Below the pieces are notes generated by a model. It saw nothing but the letters and a program-made list of their open reading frames with translations. It ran no database searches and had not been told where the DNA came from. Positions 23,711-32,830 of a stretch of 64,000 nt of DNA are shown here, piece after piece. How positions within the stretch are numbered: position 1 is the stretch's first letter; every line of letters starts with the position of its first letter. Both the position numbers and the translations under genes were made by a program. The stretch comes from Phycisphaeraceae bacterium (GTDB taxonomy: Bacteria > Planctomycetota > Phycisphaerae > Phycisphaerales > SM1A02): NCBI GenBank assembly GCA_019636755.1, contig JAHBWZ010000003.1:372001-436000 (forward strand), given 5' to 3'.

Positions 23711-26176
23711 TCAGCTCCAGTTCGCGAGGACCTGCAGCAGGTCGCCCAGCCCGACGCCGCCGTCGCCATCCAGGTCGGCCGGACACGCCACGCGCTCCGG
23801 GCACGGCCCCCACGCGGCCAGCAGCGCCAGCACATCCGCGAAGTCGACGGTGCCGTCACCGGTGAGATCGCCCGGCACGCCCGGGCGCAGGCAGGTGCGA
23901 TCGATGATCACCTCGAACTGGTCGATCGCCGCCTCCACCAGGGACTGTGGATCCTCGTCGGACGCGACGAACCGCACCTGCACCGGTCCCTCGATGAGGG
24001 CGAGGTCCCGGGGGTCGAAGGCATGCCGGATCCAGCCGCCGCCGGTTCCTGCGCCCGCGGGACCGATGGTCTCGACATTGATCCAGGTGGCGCCATCCGC
24101 CGTGAGGTCCACGATGAACACGTCGGTGTTCGGACCCGCGCCCGCGCCGTTGGAGTACCAGCGCCGGTAGCTCACTTCCAGGAGATCGTCGCGCGCAACG
24201 GCGCCGAGGTCGATCCACGGTGAGAAGAGCGTGGTCTTCCCGTTGTCCACGTCGTTCGCGCCGGCGCCGCCTCCCGGATGCTGACCGGTCACCCAGCAGA
24301 ACTGCCCGGAGTACGCGGCGCCGGGCTGCACCTGCACGCCGTTCGACTGCGTCCCGACGGGCGCCACGCGCACCCAGATGCCGCCGGTCGCATCGTCATC
24401 CACCGCGCCGACCGTCCACCCCGAGTCACGGGAGAAGTCGTCCTGCACGATGATCTCGCGCCGCCGCGCCTCCGCCGCGTGGACGGTGGCCGGCGCCTCC
24501 GCCGGATCGGTGACCGTCTCCCCGGTCCCCGTGTCGAACTCCAGGAAGTACGCGATCACTTCGCCGCATGCCACGGCCGGCAGGTGGCTCTCGAAGACGC
24601 GCGGTGCCGACTCCTGCATCGCGATCATCGTGAAGGGTCCGGATCCGCCCGTGCGCACGCGCAGTCGTACGGACGTGCGCTCGACCGGCGAAGCGACCGC
24701 ACGGACGACGACAGCGATCGGGGTCTCCGCATCGGCGAGCACGGTCGCGGGCGGTCCGTCCACCCACGCGATCGCCGCCGGCCGGGCACTCCAGCGCGCG
24801 AGGTCAAGGAATGCCGGCAGCATCTCCTCGCCGGACGGGATGATCCGGTCCGGGGGAAGGATGAACCCGAAGGTGCCTGTATCGCGGAGTTCGATCGTCA
24901 GGCCGGCGATGTCCCGATCACCGACCGTCCAGTCCGCCGCCCCGCCGCTGGCCACGTAGAGCGTGGATGCGGTCGGACCATGCGTGAAGGGCGCGCCGCC
25001 GGCGTCACCGATCGCGTCAACGATCGCCTGGCCGAGGACGTCGTAGACCAGGTGATCGGATGGAAGATCCGTCGTCCAGCCCCACGGCTGGAGCACGAAC
25101 TGGCCGTAACTGTGGACGTCGATGTGCGAGACGATGCGCGGATTCGCCAGGACGAAGTCGCGCAGGTTCGCGGTCTCCGGCTCCGAGAACGGCGCCGTAC
25201 CGCGGTAGGTCAGGCTGGCCGGGTTGCCGCTCGAACCCTCACCGCCCCACTGGTAGCCCCAGTTCCGGTTCGTGTCGACGCCGAACGACCCGCCGCCGTT
25301 GTCCCGTCGGTTCTTCCGCCAGAGCCGATCGGGACCCCATGAGTGGCGATAGCCGTCGGGGTTCACGATCGGGACCAGGAAGAACTCCACCGCCGAGAGC
25401 GCCTCGTCGATCTCGGGATCGCTGCCCGCGCGGCGCACGAGCGCATCGGCCAGGTACATCGTGACCATGACCGAGATCCACTCCCGGGCATGCTGGCACC
25501 CGTGGATGAACACGCCGGGCAGCGTCGACACGTCTGCCGGCACCGTCGAGATCCGGATGCCGTAGACCGGCTCGCCGAGCAGCGACGGGCCGACCGTGAA
25601 CGGCGTCACCAGGTCCGGCCGCAGCACCGCGAGTTCGAAGAGCCGCGCGACGACCTCGTCCGTGTCGCGGTACTCGAGGTACCAGCGCGACGGATCGTCA
25701 CCGGCCGCCGCGGGCGCCGCGTCCCGCGCTTCGGCGAGTCGCACCGCCTCCGCGTCGAGGAGCGCCTGGAGATCCGGGATCAGGATCTCGTGCGTCATGC
25801 CGGCACGCCGGATGGCCGCAAGGCCATCCGGCGAAACGCGGTAGTCCGCGGTCGCCCCGACCCCGGTGCGCTCCGACCAGCAGTCTTCGCTGACCGCCTC
25901 CATCGTCAGCAGATCGCGCAGGGTCCGGATGGTGACCCGGACCACCATGTCGCCGTCGTGGCGCACGCGTTCGCCGGCCCCATCCGCGCCGCGCCGCGCG
26001 ACCGGCGCCATCGCCGACACGCCCGCGGCGACAAGACACACGGCGCCCGCCGCCAGGATGCCGGCCAGCCCGCGTCGGTGACGCCCGTGCCGGGCGCTCC
26101 CTGCGCGGTTCCGGACACCGGCGGATGCGGACCGCGGGCCCGGCCACCCCGACAAGTCATGCGCGCGACTGCTCAT
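23711..26176 (-). CDS. Secreted M14 zinc carboxypeptidase with dockerin-like C-terminus
   Basis: An 821-residue exported protein. An Arg-rich N-terminus precedes a hydrophobic signal/anchor at about residues 38-57. The M14 domain (about 160-470) has Zn ligands H229 and E232 (HAREW) and H355 (HIDVHSYGQ), with catalytic E429 (LTIELRDTG) and substrate residues in NPDGYRHSW and DTNRNWGYQW, so the site is complete. Beta-rich modules follow, including a lamin/jellyroll-like WTVGAVDDDATGGIWVR region. The last 55 residues hold two EF-hand-like repeats, DLTGDGTVDFADVLALLAAW and DLDGDGGVGLGDLLQVL, as in planctomycete surface proteins. It probably removes C-terminal residues from extracellular peptides. 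A TATGCT box on the minus strand at 26216-26211 may be its -10. Confidence 0.9.
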   Translation of the reverse strand: MSSRAHDLSGWPGPRSASAGVRNRAGSARHGRHRRGLAGILAAGAVCLVAAGVSAMAPVARRGADGAGERVRHDGDMVVRVTIRTLRDLLTMEAVSEDCWSERTGVGATADYRVSPDGLAAIRRAGMTHEILIPDLQALLDAEAVRLAEARDAAPAAAGDDPSRWYLEYRDTDEVVARLFELAVLRPDLVTPFTVGPSLLGEPVYGIRISTVPADVSTLPGVFIHGCQHAREWISVMVTMYLADALVRRAGSDPEIDEALSAVEFFLVPIVNPDGYRHSWGPDRLWRKNRRDNGGGSFGVDTNRNWGYQWGGEGSSGNPASLTYRGTAPFSEPETANLRDFVLANPRIVSHIDVHSYGQFVLQPWGWTTDLPSDHLVYDVLGQAIVDAIGDAGGAPFTHGPTASTLYVASGGAADWTVGDRDIAGLTIELRDTGTFGFILPPDRIIPSGEEMLPAFLDLARWSARPAAIAWVDGPPATVLADAETPIAVVVRAVASPVERTSVRLRVRTGGSGPFTMIAMQESAPRVFESHLPAVACGEVIAYFLEFDTGTGETVTDPAEAPATVHAAEARRREIIVQDDFSRDSGWTVGAVDDDATGGIWVRVAPVGTQSNGVQVQPGAAYSGQFCWVTGQHPGGGAGANDVDNGKTTLFSPWIDLGAVARDDLLEVSYRRWYSNGAGAGPNTDVFIVDLTADGATWINVETIGPAGAGTGGGWIRHAFDPRDLALIEGPVQVRFVASDEDPQSLVEAAIDQFEVIIDRTCLRPGVPGDLTGDGTVDFADVLALLAAWGPCPERVACPADLDGDGGVGLGDLLQVLANWS

Positions 26177-26427
26177 CCGGCTGCTCCCATCGGGCGATGC
26201 ACGCCCGTGCCGAGCATACCGGCGTGCCCCCTGCCCGCGTCACGAATCGGGTGGACATCGCTGCGATCGATGATTCCGGGACCCTGCGGACGGCGGCCCT
26301 GCCAGACTGTCGAGAGTCCCCGCCGAAGGCGAGGGCGCGAGCAGATTCGTCGGGCTCCCGCGACGCAGTCGCGGCGGATCCGGGCCGCTCGGAGCCCGGC
26401 GGACCGGTTCGGAAGCCGGCTGGAGCG

Positions 26428-27486
26428 CTAGCCGCGGGCGGCGTCCAGCAGCGCATCGACGTCCTGCGGCTGCGTATCGAACGAGGTCATGAGCCGGACC
26501 AGTCCGTCGCGGCTGTCGCCGAAGGGGTAGTACCGGTGACCGAGCGCCCGCCACGCCGCGTCGACGGCCGCCGGAAGCCGGACGAAGACCGCGTTCGCCT
26601 CCACCTCGTACGCGGGCGGCATGCCGAGCCCGGACAGTCCCGCGCCCAGGCGCCGGGCCTGCGCGTTCGCGCGCGACGCGTGCCGCAGCCATGTGCCGTC
26701 AGACAGCACGCGCGCGAACGGCGCCGCGATGAATCGATGCTTGCTGAGCAGGTGCCCGGTGCCCTTGCGATGAAACGGAAGCGTGGCGACGGCCCGATCG
26801 AATCGCCGTCGATCCTGCTGCGGGAACAGCACGATCGCCTCGCCCGAGGCCAGGCCGTTCTTGGTGCCGCCGAAGGAGAGCGCATCCACGCCCGCCCGCA
26901 CGGTGAGATCCGCGGGATGACAGCCGAGAAAGGCCACCGCATTCGCGAACCTCGCGCCGTCCACGTGCAGGGCATACCCGTGCCGATGCGCCGCGTCCGC
27001 GAGCGCGGCGACCTCCGCGGGCCGGTAGACGAGTCCGGTCTCGGTGGGATTGGAGATGGTCACCACGCCCGGCTGCGGCTGGTGTACGTCACCGCGCCGG
27101 CGTGACAGGACGTCCTCCAGCGCCGCGATCGTCATCTTCCCGCGGGCTCCGGCAAGCGGCACGGTGCGGCAGTGCGTGATCCGCTCCGGGGCGGTCGATT
27201 CATCCTCGTTCCAGTGGCTCGTCTCGTGGCAGATCACGGACTGCCACGGCTCCGTGAGCGCCGCCACCGCCAGCGTGTTCGCGGCCGACCCGGTGGCCAC
27301 CAGGAACGTCACGGCATCCGCTTCGAAGAGGGCGCGGAACGCCGCGTCCGCGGCCCGCGTCCAGGCGTCATCGCCGTAGCCCCCGGCGTGGCCGCCGTCG
27401 TTGGCCTCGAGGACGGCGGCAAGCGCTTCCGGGCAGAGCCCGGCCCCGTTGTCCGATCGGAAGGTCCGCATCGGCGGCGCGTGCAT
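26428..27486 (-). CDS. Low-specificity L-threonine aldolase-like PLP enzyme
   Basis: A 352-residue fold-type I PLP enzyme of the beta-eliminating lyase/threonine aldolase family, cleaving L-threonine (or allo-threonine) to glycine and acetaldehyde. Motifs: FRSDNGAGLCPEAL at the N-terminus, VATGSAANTLAV for phosphate binding, CHETSHWNEDEST, the aspartate of HVDGARFANA, and the PLP lysine in ALSFGGTKNGL. ATG at 27486 or 27471 (MRTFRSDNG) are both reasonable; the open frame to 27705 overlaps pckA and is not used. It lies 67 bases after pckA and could be read through from it. A small 7-base hairpin lies at 26359-26375 beyond the stop, without a T tract. Confidence 0.85.
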   Translation of the reverse strand: MHAPPMRTFRSDNGAGLCPEALAAVLEANDGGHAGGYGDDAWTRAADAAFRALFEADAVTFLVATGSAANTLAVAALTEPWQSVICHETSHWNEDESTAPERITHCRTVPLAGARGKMTIAALEDVLSRRRGDVHQPQPGVVTISNPTETGLVYRPAEVAALADAAHRHGYALHVDGARFANAVAFLGCHPADLTVRAGVDALSFGGTKNGLASGEAIVLFPQQDRRRFDRAVATLPFHRKGTGHLLSKHRFIAAPFARVLSDGTWLRHASRANAQARRLGAGLSGLGMPPAYEVEANAVFVRLPAAVDAAWRALGHRYYPFGDSRDGLVRLMTSFDTQPQDVDALLDAARG

Positions 27487-27553
27487 GACCGGCGCTGCGG
27501 GCGGCGCCGGCACGGCGGATGCCGCCCGGTCATCGCCGTCGCATCGTCCCGAC

Positions 27554-29140
27554 TCACACACGGGGGCCGGCCGCAATGACTTCCGGCGCCATGGTGAATC
27601 GCTTCTCGTTCTCGCGGAACTTCCGCGCAAGGTCCGTCGCCGCGAGGTCGTACGCCGCGCCGTCCTTCCACGTGCTCCGTGGATTGAGGACCTCGGCAGG
27701 CACACCGGGCACGGACCGCGGGATCGAGAGCCCGAAGATCGGATGCTCGTCGACGGGCACGGTGGCCAGGCTGCCGCTCAGGATCGCCTTGACGAAGGCG
27801 CGGGTCCACGAGAGTCTGAACCGGTGTCCGACACCGAACGGGCCGCCCGTCCAGCCGGTGTTCAGCAGCCATACCTGCGCGCGATGCTCCGCGATCCGGC
27901 GCGTCAGCCACTCCGCGTAGACCATGGGCGCCCGGGGAAGGAACGGGCCACCGAAACAGGGCGAGAAGTTCGGCTGCGGCTCCGTGACGCCGGCCTCCGT
28001 CCCCGCCAGTTTCGACGTGTATCCGTTGATGAAGTAGTACGCCGCCTGCGCGGGCGAGAGCCGTGAGACCGGCGGCAGGACACCGAAGGCATCCGCGGTC
28101 AGAAACAGCACGTTCTTCGGATGTCCCGCAACCGACGGGCGCACGGCGTTGTCGATGAAATCGACCGGATAGGTGACCCGCGTGTTCTCGGTCCGCGACC
28201 CGTCGTCGTAGTCCGGGATGCGCGTCTCCGGGTCGATGACCACGTTCTCCAGGACGGACCCGAACCGGATCGCGTTCCAGATCTCCGGTTCCGTCTCCTC
28301 GGAAAGCCGGATGCACTTCGCGTAGCAGCCGCCCTCGATGTTGAAGACGCCGTGATCCGACCATCCGTGCTCGTCATCGCCGACAAGCCAGCGATGGGGG
28401 TCGGCGGACAGCGTCGTCTTGCCCGTCCCGGAGAGCCCGAAGAACAGCGCGACGTTGGTCGGGTCCTTCGCGTCGACGTTGCACGAGCAGTGCATCGGGA
28501 AGACGCCCATGTCCGGCAGGTCATAGTTCATCGCGTAGAAGATCGACTTCTTGATCTCGCCGGCATATCGGGTGCCGATGATGATGACGCGCCGGCGTTC
28601 GAGCGACTGGAGGATCGCCACCGGCCCCTTCAGGCCGTACCGCGCGGGATCGTCGAGTTCCAGATTGCAGGCGTTGATGATGGTCCAGTCCGGCTCGAAC
28701 CCGGAGAGATCCTCGGCCGACGCGTTGATGAACAGCGTCTTCGCGAAGAGCGAGTGCCACGCCTCCTCCGTGAACACGGACACGCGCAGGCGGTAGTCCG
28801 GATCCGCGCCGGCGTAGCCGTCGAAACGGAAGACGGTGCCGCGCCCCGCGAGATGACCGAGGGCCAGGCGCTCCAGTGCCTCGAAGTTCGCGGGCGTGAT
28901 CGGCTGGTTCACCTTGCCCCAGTCGATGAACGTGTGGATGCCGGGCGTGTCCTCCAGGAACTTGTCATGCGGGCTCCGTCCGGTCCGGGCACCCGTGTCC
29001 ACGTTGAGCGCGCCGTTCGCCGCAAGCACGCCCTCGCCCCGCTGGATCGCAAGCTCGATCAGTCGGGCGGTCGAGAGGTTCCGATGCACATTCGCGGTGC
29101 CGAGATGAAGCGGTGCGGCGGTTGCGGTCGTCATGGTCAT
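27554..29140 (-). CDS. pckA: Phosphoenolpyruvate carboxykinase (ATP)
   Basis: A 528-residue gluconeogenic enzyme converting oxaloacetate and ATP to PEP, CO2 and ADP. The ATP-type signatures are present: GLSGTGKTTLSADP (kinase-1a P-loop), MHCSCNVDAKDPTNVALFFG upstream of it, IEGGCYAKCIRL (metal site), RTENTRVTYP, and FLTADAFGVLPPVS. The N-terminus has TGRSPHDKF for oxaloacetate binding. Starts at 29140 and 29134 are two codons apart; the longer frame to 29542 is low-similarity and crosses the tRNA-His promoter. With pgi in this window it points to a gluconeogenic capability. Confidence 0.96.
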   Translation of the reverse strand: MTMTTATAAPLHLGTANVHRNLSTARLIELAIQRGEGVLAANGALNVDTGARTGRSPHDKFLEDTPGIHTFIDWGKVNQPITPANFEALERLALGHLAGRGTVFRFDGYAGADPDYRLRVSVFTEEAWHSLFAKTLFINASAEDLSGFEPDWTIINACNLELDDPARYGLKGPVAILQSLERRRVIIIGTRYAGEIKKSIFYAMNYDLPDMGVFPMHCSCNVDAKDPTNVALFFGLSGTGKTTLSADPHRWLVGDDEHGWSDHGVFNIEGGCYAKCIRLSEETEPEIWNAIRFGSVLENVVIDPETRIPDYDDGSRTENTRVTYPVDFIDNAVRPSVAGHPKNVLFLTADAFGVLPPVSRLSPAQAAYYFINGYTSKLAGTEAGVTEPQPNFSPCFGGPFLPRAPMVYAEWLTRRIAEHRAQVWLLNTGWTGGPFGVGHRFRLSWTRAFVKAILSGSLATVPVDEHPIFGLSIPRSVPGVPAEVLNPRSTWKDGAAYDLAATDLARKFRENEKRFTMAPEVIAAGPRV

Positions 29141-29360
29141 CGCTCTGATCGAATGGTGATTCGCCGCGCCGGTCCTGCGGGAGACGGTGAACGGCGAGAT
29201 GGGCGGAGAACCCGGTCGGGAAACGCCCGCGATGACGGACGCTGAACCTCGTGCCGGAGCGGATCGCACAAAGCGGGCCATCGTACCGTCCGCCGGTGCC
29301 CGGCGGGAGCCCGCGCCCACGCGGTCCTGCGTACAGGAGGCCCGCGGCGCGCATCGGCCG

Positions 29361-29389
29361 TTGACCCGGGGATCGTGCGCGGCTACCCT
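29361..29389 (+). promoter_or_regulatory. Promoter of tRNA-His
   Basis: TTGACC (29361-29366), 17 bases, TACCCT (29384-29389). The 436 bases between pckA and the tRNA hold nothing else recognisable; the predicted start lies about 180 bases upstream of the mature tRNA. Confidence 0.6.
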
Positions 29390-29576
29390 CGCGGCCGCTG
29401 CTGCCACCGGCCCCGGTGCGCTCGACCCCCGGTTCACCGCGCCGCCCGACAGGCTCCAGGCCTGCGGCGGGCGCGGATGGGGACCGGTCGAGCACCGCGT
29501 GTCCGGACCGCAGCCGCCCCGGGCGCCGGCCCGACCGGGCACACCCTGGTCGGGAACGCCCGGACAGTCTCTCGAT

Positions 29577-29651
29577 GGCGACGATAGCTCAGTCGGTTAG
29601 AGCGCCTGATTGTGGTTCAGGAGGTCGCGGGTTCGATTCCCGTTCGTCGCC
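29577..29651 (+). tRNA. tRNA-His (GTG anticodon)
   Basis: A full cloverleaf can be drawn: acceptor stem starting after an encoded extra G at 29577 (position -1) opposite C73 at 29651, D arm with AGTCGGTTA, anticodon stem CCTGA/TCAGG with loop TTGTGGT, and T arm GCGGG TTCGATT CCCGT. The G-1:C73 pair is the histidine identity element. CCA is not encoded. The convergent CDS at 29589-30698 ends inside this gene on the other strand. Confidence 0.95.
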
Positions 29652-30698
29652 CTTATCCGCATGCGGCGTCATCGAGGCGGTGCGTCGGCTCGCGCAGGTG
29701 CGCGGTACGCCGAGCGGCACGCCCCGTCGGCACGATCTCGTGCCGACCAGAATGGCGCCTGCACCGACGGCGGTCACCGCGAGCGCGGTCCAGAGCATCC
29801 AGGGCCGAAGCAGCCGCTCGGCGGCGCGCCCCCCGACGGCCGTGATGAACGGCGACCCGGTCCAGGCGCCTCCCGGTGATGCCACGGTGAACGGGTACAC
29901 CCCGATGAGCGTGCCGCCGTCCTCGAAGACCGGCGGAATCCAGTCCGCCATCATGCGAAGTGCTGCATCGAGCGCGGACCGGGCCCCTGCAAGTTCGTCG
30001 GCGGTCCGGCGCGCATCCTCGCGAAGCTGCGGATCCAGGAGGTGCTGTTCGACCTCGTCGACGACGCCGTCCCAGAGCCGATCCAGGACCATCGGTGCGT
30101 CCGCCGGCCGCAGCGCCGTGACCATCGTTCGCTCCAGGTCATGGGCCGGTATCCGCAGACGCATGGTGACGTCGTACACCCGGCGCGTCGTGTCGCGCGG
30201 CGCCTCGGATGCGCCTGCCCGGCCGCCGGTGTCGGCGATCGCATCCTGACCGGCGGGCGCCTCCGCGGGTGCCTCCGCCGGCCGGACATCCAGCAGCATG
30301 GACTCCACGCCGATCCGCGAGGCCGCGGGATGGAGCGTCACCGACCGTGACAGCACGGTCCCCAGGGTCCCTCCTGCGTGGAGGAAATACAGCACGCCCA
30401 GGAGCACGACCGCCGCGGCGACCGGCCCGCCGAACCACCATCGCACGCACCGCGCGGTGTGTCCGCGCTGCCAGGCCGCGACCACCCCGCGTGATGCCAG
30501 GTCCGCGCCGCACTCCGCGCAGCGCGGACCAGTCGCGCCCTGCAGTACGTACCCGCATCGCACACAGACCTGTCCCGACCATGCCCCTGCGGCCCGACGC
30601 CGACGGAATCGCGCGACCGAGACGATCGTCGCGAGAAGCGCGGCGGCACACGCGATCACGAGCACCGAGACAAGCAGGTCGAAGACGGTTGTTCCCAT
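29589..30698 (-). CDS. Zinc-ribbon membrane protein of unknown function
   Basis: A 369-residue protein. Residues about 5-28 form a membrane helix, followed by the ribbon CVRCGYVLQGATGPRCAECG, a motif very common in planctomycete membrane proteins. A second helix (AAAVVLLGVLYFLHAGG) leads to a long extracytoplasmic domain with an Ala/Glu/Pro linker and a helical region, and a third helix (LWTALAVTAVGAGAILV) returns near the C-terminus. The last 20 or so residues are read from the antisense strand of tRNA-His, since no stop occurs earlier. That tail is probably non-conserved. ATG at 30698 is chosen; 30719 is an alternative. Function unknown; the neighbouring gene has the same ribbon at its other end. 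Confidence 0.7.
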   Translation of the reverse strand: MGTTVFDLLVSVLVIACAAALLATIVSVARFRRRRAAGAWSGQVCVRCGYVLQGATGPRCAECGADLASRGVVAAWQRGHTARCVRWWFGGPVAAAVVLLGVLYFLHAGGTLGTVLSRSVTLHPAASRIGVESMLLDVRPAEAPAEAPAGQDAIADTGGRAGASEAPRDTTRRVYDVTMRLRIPAHDLERTMVTALRPADAPMVLDRLWDGVVDEVEQHLLDPQLREDARRTADELAGARSALDAALRMMADWIPPVFEDGGTLIGVYPFTVASPGGAWTGSPFITAVGGRAAERLLRPWMLWTALAVTAVGAGAILVGTRSCRRGVPLGVPRTCASRRTASMTPHADKGDERESNPRPPEPQSGALTD

Positions 30699-30819
30699 GC
30701 AGAGACTGTCCCCCGCCACGGTCGCGCGGCGAAGCGTGCAGTCTCAGTTCCGGCGACCCCCCGGGCAAGGTCGTGGTCCGCGGAGATCGCGTCCGGCCAC
30801 CGCGCCCCGCGCCGGGCGC

Positions 30820-31716
30820 TCAGCCGCCTGCCCCGCGCGCCGGGTGTCCGCACTCGGGACACCGCGGGCCGGGCGTCGGGCCGCGCGGATGCCCGCACCG
30901 CTCGCAGTGGGTCCGGCGCCATCGCCGATAGCGTCCCCGCGTCAGAAAGAGCGCGACGCCCGGACCAAGGACGCACAGCGCCGCAGTCCCCGAGATCATC
31001 AGCCCGGCGAAACTTCCCTCGGAGCAGTGACAGGACGAGCGCCGCCGGGCGAGGACGTCGATCGGCAGCATCAGGACGAACTCGGCGATCGATCCGACGA
31101 ACACGGCCTTCATCAGGCGCGCCATCACGCGATCCGGCCAGATGTCTCGCATCGCCCCGAAGAGGACGATCGTCCAGAAGACCCACCCCGCGCCGAAGGT
31201 CCCCAGCAGGATGATCGGCGCCTGCTCATCCCAGAGGGGTTCGACGCCCGTCCGGTCCAGGATCGAATCGGCCAGCGAGACCAGGCCCGACACCAGGCCG
31301 GTGGTGAGCGCCGCGGCCAGCATGCCCCCGATGACCAGGCTGGCGCGGAGCGATCGGCTCCGTCCCCGTTCCGGCGGCCGCATCCCCCGCAGCGGCAGAA
31401 TCATCAGCCACTGGATCACCAGGACAGGCAGAACGAGGACCAGGAGAATCGTCAGGCCATCGGCGTCGCCGCCACGCGTGAACGGCTCCACCGTCAGGCT
31501 GTGGAGCAGGTCAACGGCAGCCGCGGGATCGAACCGGATGAAGGGGGCGGGACCGTCGGCAACCAGACCGGTCAGCAGGACGACGATCGCACACACCGTG
31601 ACGCCGGCATGCAGGCAGAACAGCGCCAGCAGCACGAGTGCGCTGGACATCAGGCCTCGGCGACCGGACCGATGTCCGGAGGCGTGGCCCGATGCGGATG
31701 GATCGGATCGTGCCAT
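30820..31716 (-). CDS. Polytopic membrane protein with C-terminal zinc ribbon
   Basis: A 298-residue protein with five or six hydrophobic segments (for example LMSSALVLLALFCLHAGVTV and ILLVLVLPVLVIQWLMILPL). It ends in the ribbon CERCGHPRGPTPGPRCPECG. A Cys-rich loop, SSCHCSEG, lies before the last helix. It shares ribbon type and orientation with the gene at 29589-30698, and the pair may be related in origin or role, but no enzyme motif is visible. ATG at 31716 is the first start; MSSALVLL at 31650 is equally plausible, because the first 22 residues are hydrophilic. Confidence 0.7.
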   Translation of the reverse strand: MARSDPSASGHASGHRSGRRGLMSSALVLLALFCLHAGVTVCAIVVLLTGLVADGPAPFIRFDPAAAVDLLHSLTVEPFTRGGDADGLTILLVLVLPVLVIQWLMILPLRGMRPPERGRSRSLRASLVIGGMLAAALTTGLVSGLVSLADSILDRTGVEPLWDEQAPIILLGTFGAGWVFWTIVLFGAMRDIWPDRVMARLMKAVFVGSIAEFVLMLPIDVLARRRSSCHCSEGSFAGLMISGTAALCVLGPGVALFLTRGRYRRWRRTHCERCGHPRGPTPGPRCPECGHPARGAGG

Positions 31717-31798
31717 CGCGGCGCTGCGCCGGCAGAGGGCATCGGCGCCGGACGCGGGCGGATCGTATCAGGACCGATGCCGGAGATCCGATCGTCGG

Positions 31799-31804
31799 TA
31801 CGAT
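31799..31804 (+). promoter_or_regulatory. Possible leaderless -10 box of the nitrilase-family gene
   Basis: TACGAT is followed by seven bases and the ATG at 31812. No Shine-Dalgarno can fit between. Confidence 0.35.
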
Positions 31805-31811
31805 CCGGCGC

Positions 31812-32612
31812 ATGTTTCTGGCCGCCGTCCAGTTCGACATCGCCTGGGAGGACAAGCCGCGCAACCACGCGCTGGTTGCGGACCTGGTCCATGGCGCCGG
31901 GCTGCCACGCGGCGCCCTGATCGTCCTCCCTGAACTGTTCGACACCGGCTTCTCATTCGCGCTTGAGCGGATCGTCGACGATCGGACGCTTCCCTGGGCC
32001 GCCGACCTCGCCAGGCGCACCGGATCCTGGATTCAGGTCGGCTTCGCCACGCGCGGCGCCGATGGCCGCGGACGGAACTGCGCGGTGATCCTCCGGCCGG
32101 ACGGGTCGATCGGGCCGACCTACGAGAAGCTGCACCCCTTCGGGTTCGGACGGGAGACCGAGTACTTCACGGGCGGTACGCGGATCGTGCTTGCGGAGGT
32201 CGGCGGGCTGGTGGCCGCGCCGTTCATCTGCTACGACCTGCGGTTCCCGGAAGCGATGCGGCACGCCGTCGCCGCGGGCGCCGAACTGCTTACGTTCGCC
32301 GCCAACTGGCCGGACGCCCGTCACGCCCACTGGCGCGCCCTGCTCATCGCACGGGCGATCGAGAACCAGGCCTTCGTGGTGGGCGTGAACCGGACCGGTC
32401 GAGATCCGCACCTTGCCTACGCCGGTGGATCGATCATCGTGGGCCCGACCGGCGAGATTCTCGCGGAGGCGGGCCGGGAGCCCACCGTCCTGACGGCCAC
32501 CGTGGATCCGCACGCGCTGCGGTCGTGGCGCCGTACGTTTCCGGCTCTGCGCGATCAGCGGCGGGCGCTGCTCGGCGCCTGCCCGATCGAGCGCGACCCG
32601 GCGGCGACTTGA
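31812..32612 (+). CDS. Carbon-nitrogen hydrolase, omega-amidase (Nit2/YafV)-like
   Basis: A 266-residue nitrilase-superfamily enzyme. The Glu-Lys-Cys triad is E41 (LPELFDTGF), K106 (YEKLHPFG) and C140 (FICYDLRFPE). The CYDLRFPE motif, the short length and the LIARAIENQAFVVGVNRTG segment favour the omega-amidase branch, which hydrolyses alpha-ketoglutaramate or alpha-ketosuccinamate. ATG at 31812 gives the canonical start MFLAAVQFDI; the open frame back to 31638 is not similar. Its stop codon overlaps the -35 element of the tRNA-Phe promoter. Confidence 0.88.
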   Translation: MFLAAVQFDIAWEDKPRNHALVADLVHGAGLPRGALIVLPELFDTGFSFALERIVDDRTLPWAADLARRTGSWIQVGFATRGADGRGRNCAVILRPDGSIGPTYEKLHPFGFGRETEYFTGGTRIVLAEVGGLVAAPFICYDLRFPEAMRHAVAAGAELLTFAANWPDARHAHWRALLIARAIENQAFVVGVNRTGRDPHLAYAGGSIIVGPTGEILAEAGREPTVLTATVDPHALRSWRRTFPALRDQRRALLGACPIERDPAAT

Positions 32613-32636
32613 CAACACGACGGCGCGACGTACCCT
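32609..32636 (+). promoter_or_regulatory. Promoter of tRNA-Phe
   Basis: TTGACA (32609-32614), 16 bases, TACCCT (32631-32636). The -35 is the exact consensus and overlaps the stop of the upstream hydrolase gene. Confidence 0.75.
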
Positions 32637-32697
32637 CTCCGTCCCGGTCTCCGTGGGCACCCCGCAGGGTGTCCCCCGGATTCCCTGCCCGACCCCG

Positions 32698-32770
32698 GGC
32701 CAGGTAGCTCAGTTGGTAGAGCACCGCACTGAAAATGCGGGTGTCGGCGGTTCAAGTCCGCCCCTGGCCA
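32698..32770 (+). tRNA. tRNA-Phe (GAA anticodon)
   Basis: Acceptor GGCCAGG pairs with CCTGGCC, discriminator A73. D arm AGTTGGTA, anticodon stem CCGCA/TGCGG with loop CTGAAAA (GAA), T arm GGCGG TTCAAGT CCGCC. CCA is not encoded. Confidence 0.97.
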
Positions 32771-32830
32771 TGATCTCGCCGCCACGTGCGGGCCGCGCCG
32801 CCCGGTGTCCGGGCCCCCCCGCCGCCCGCG

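Noticed and set aside
29589-29655. Treating the zinc-ribbon gene as spurious because its tail is antisense tRNA
   Set aside because: The upstream part has transmembrane helices and a strongly typical zinc ribbon, so only the tail is doubtful.
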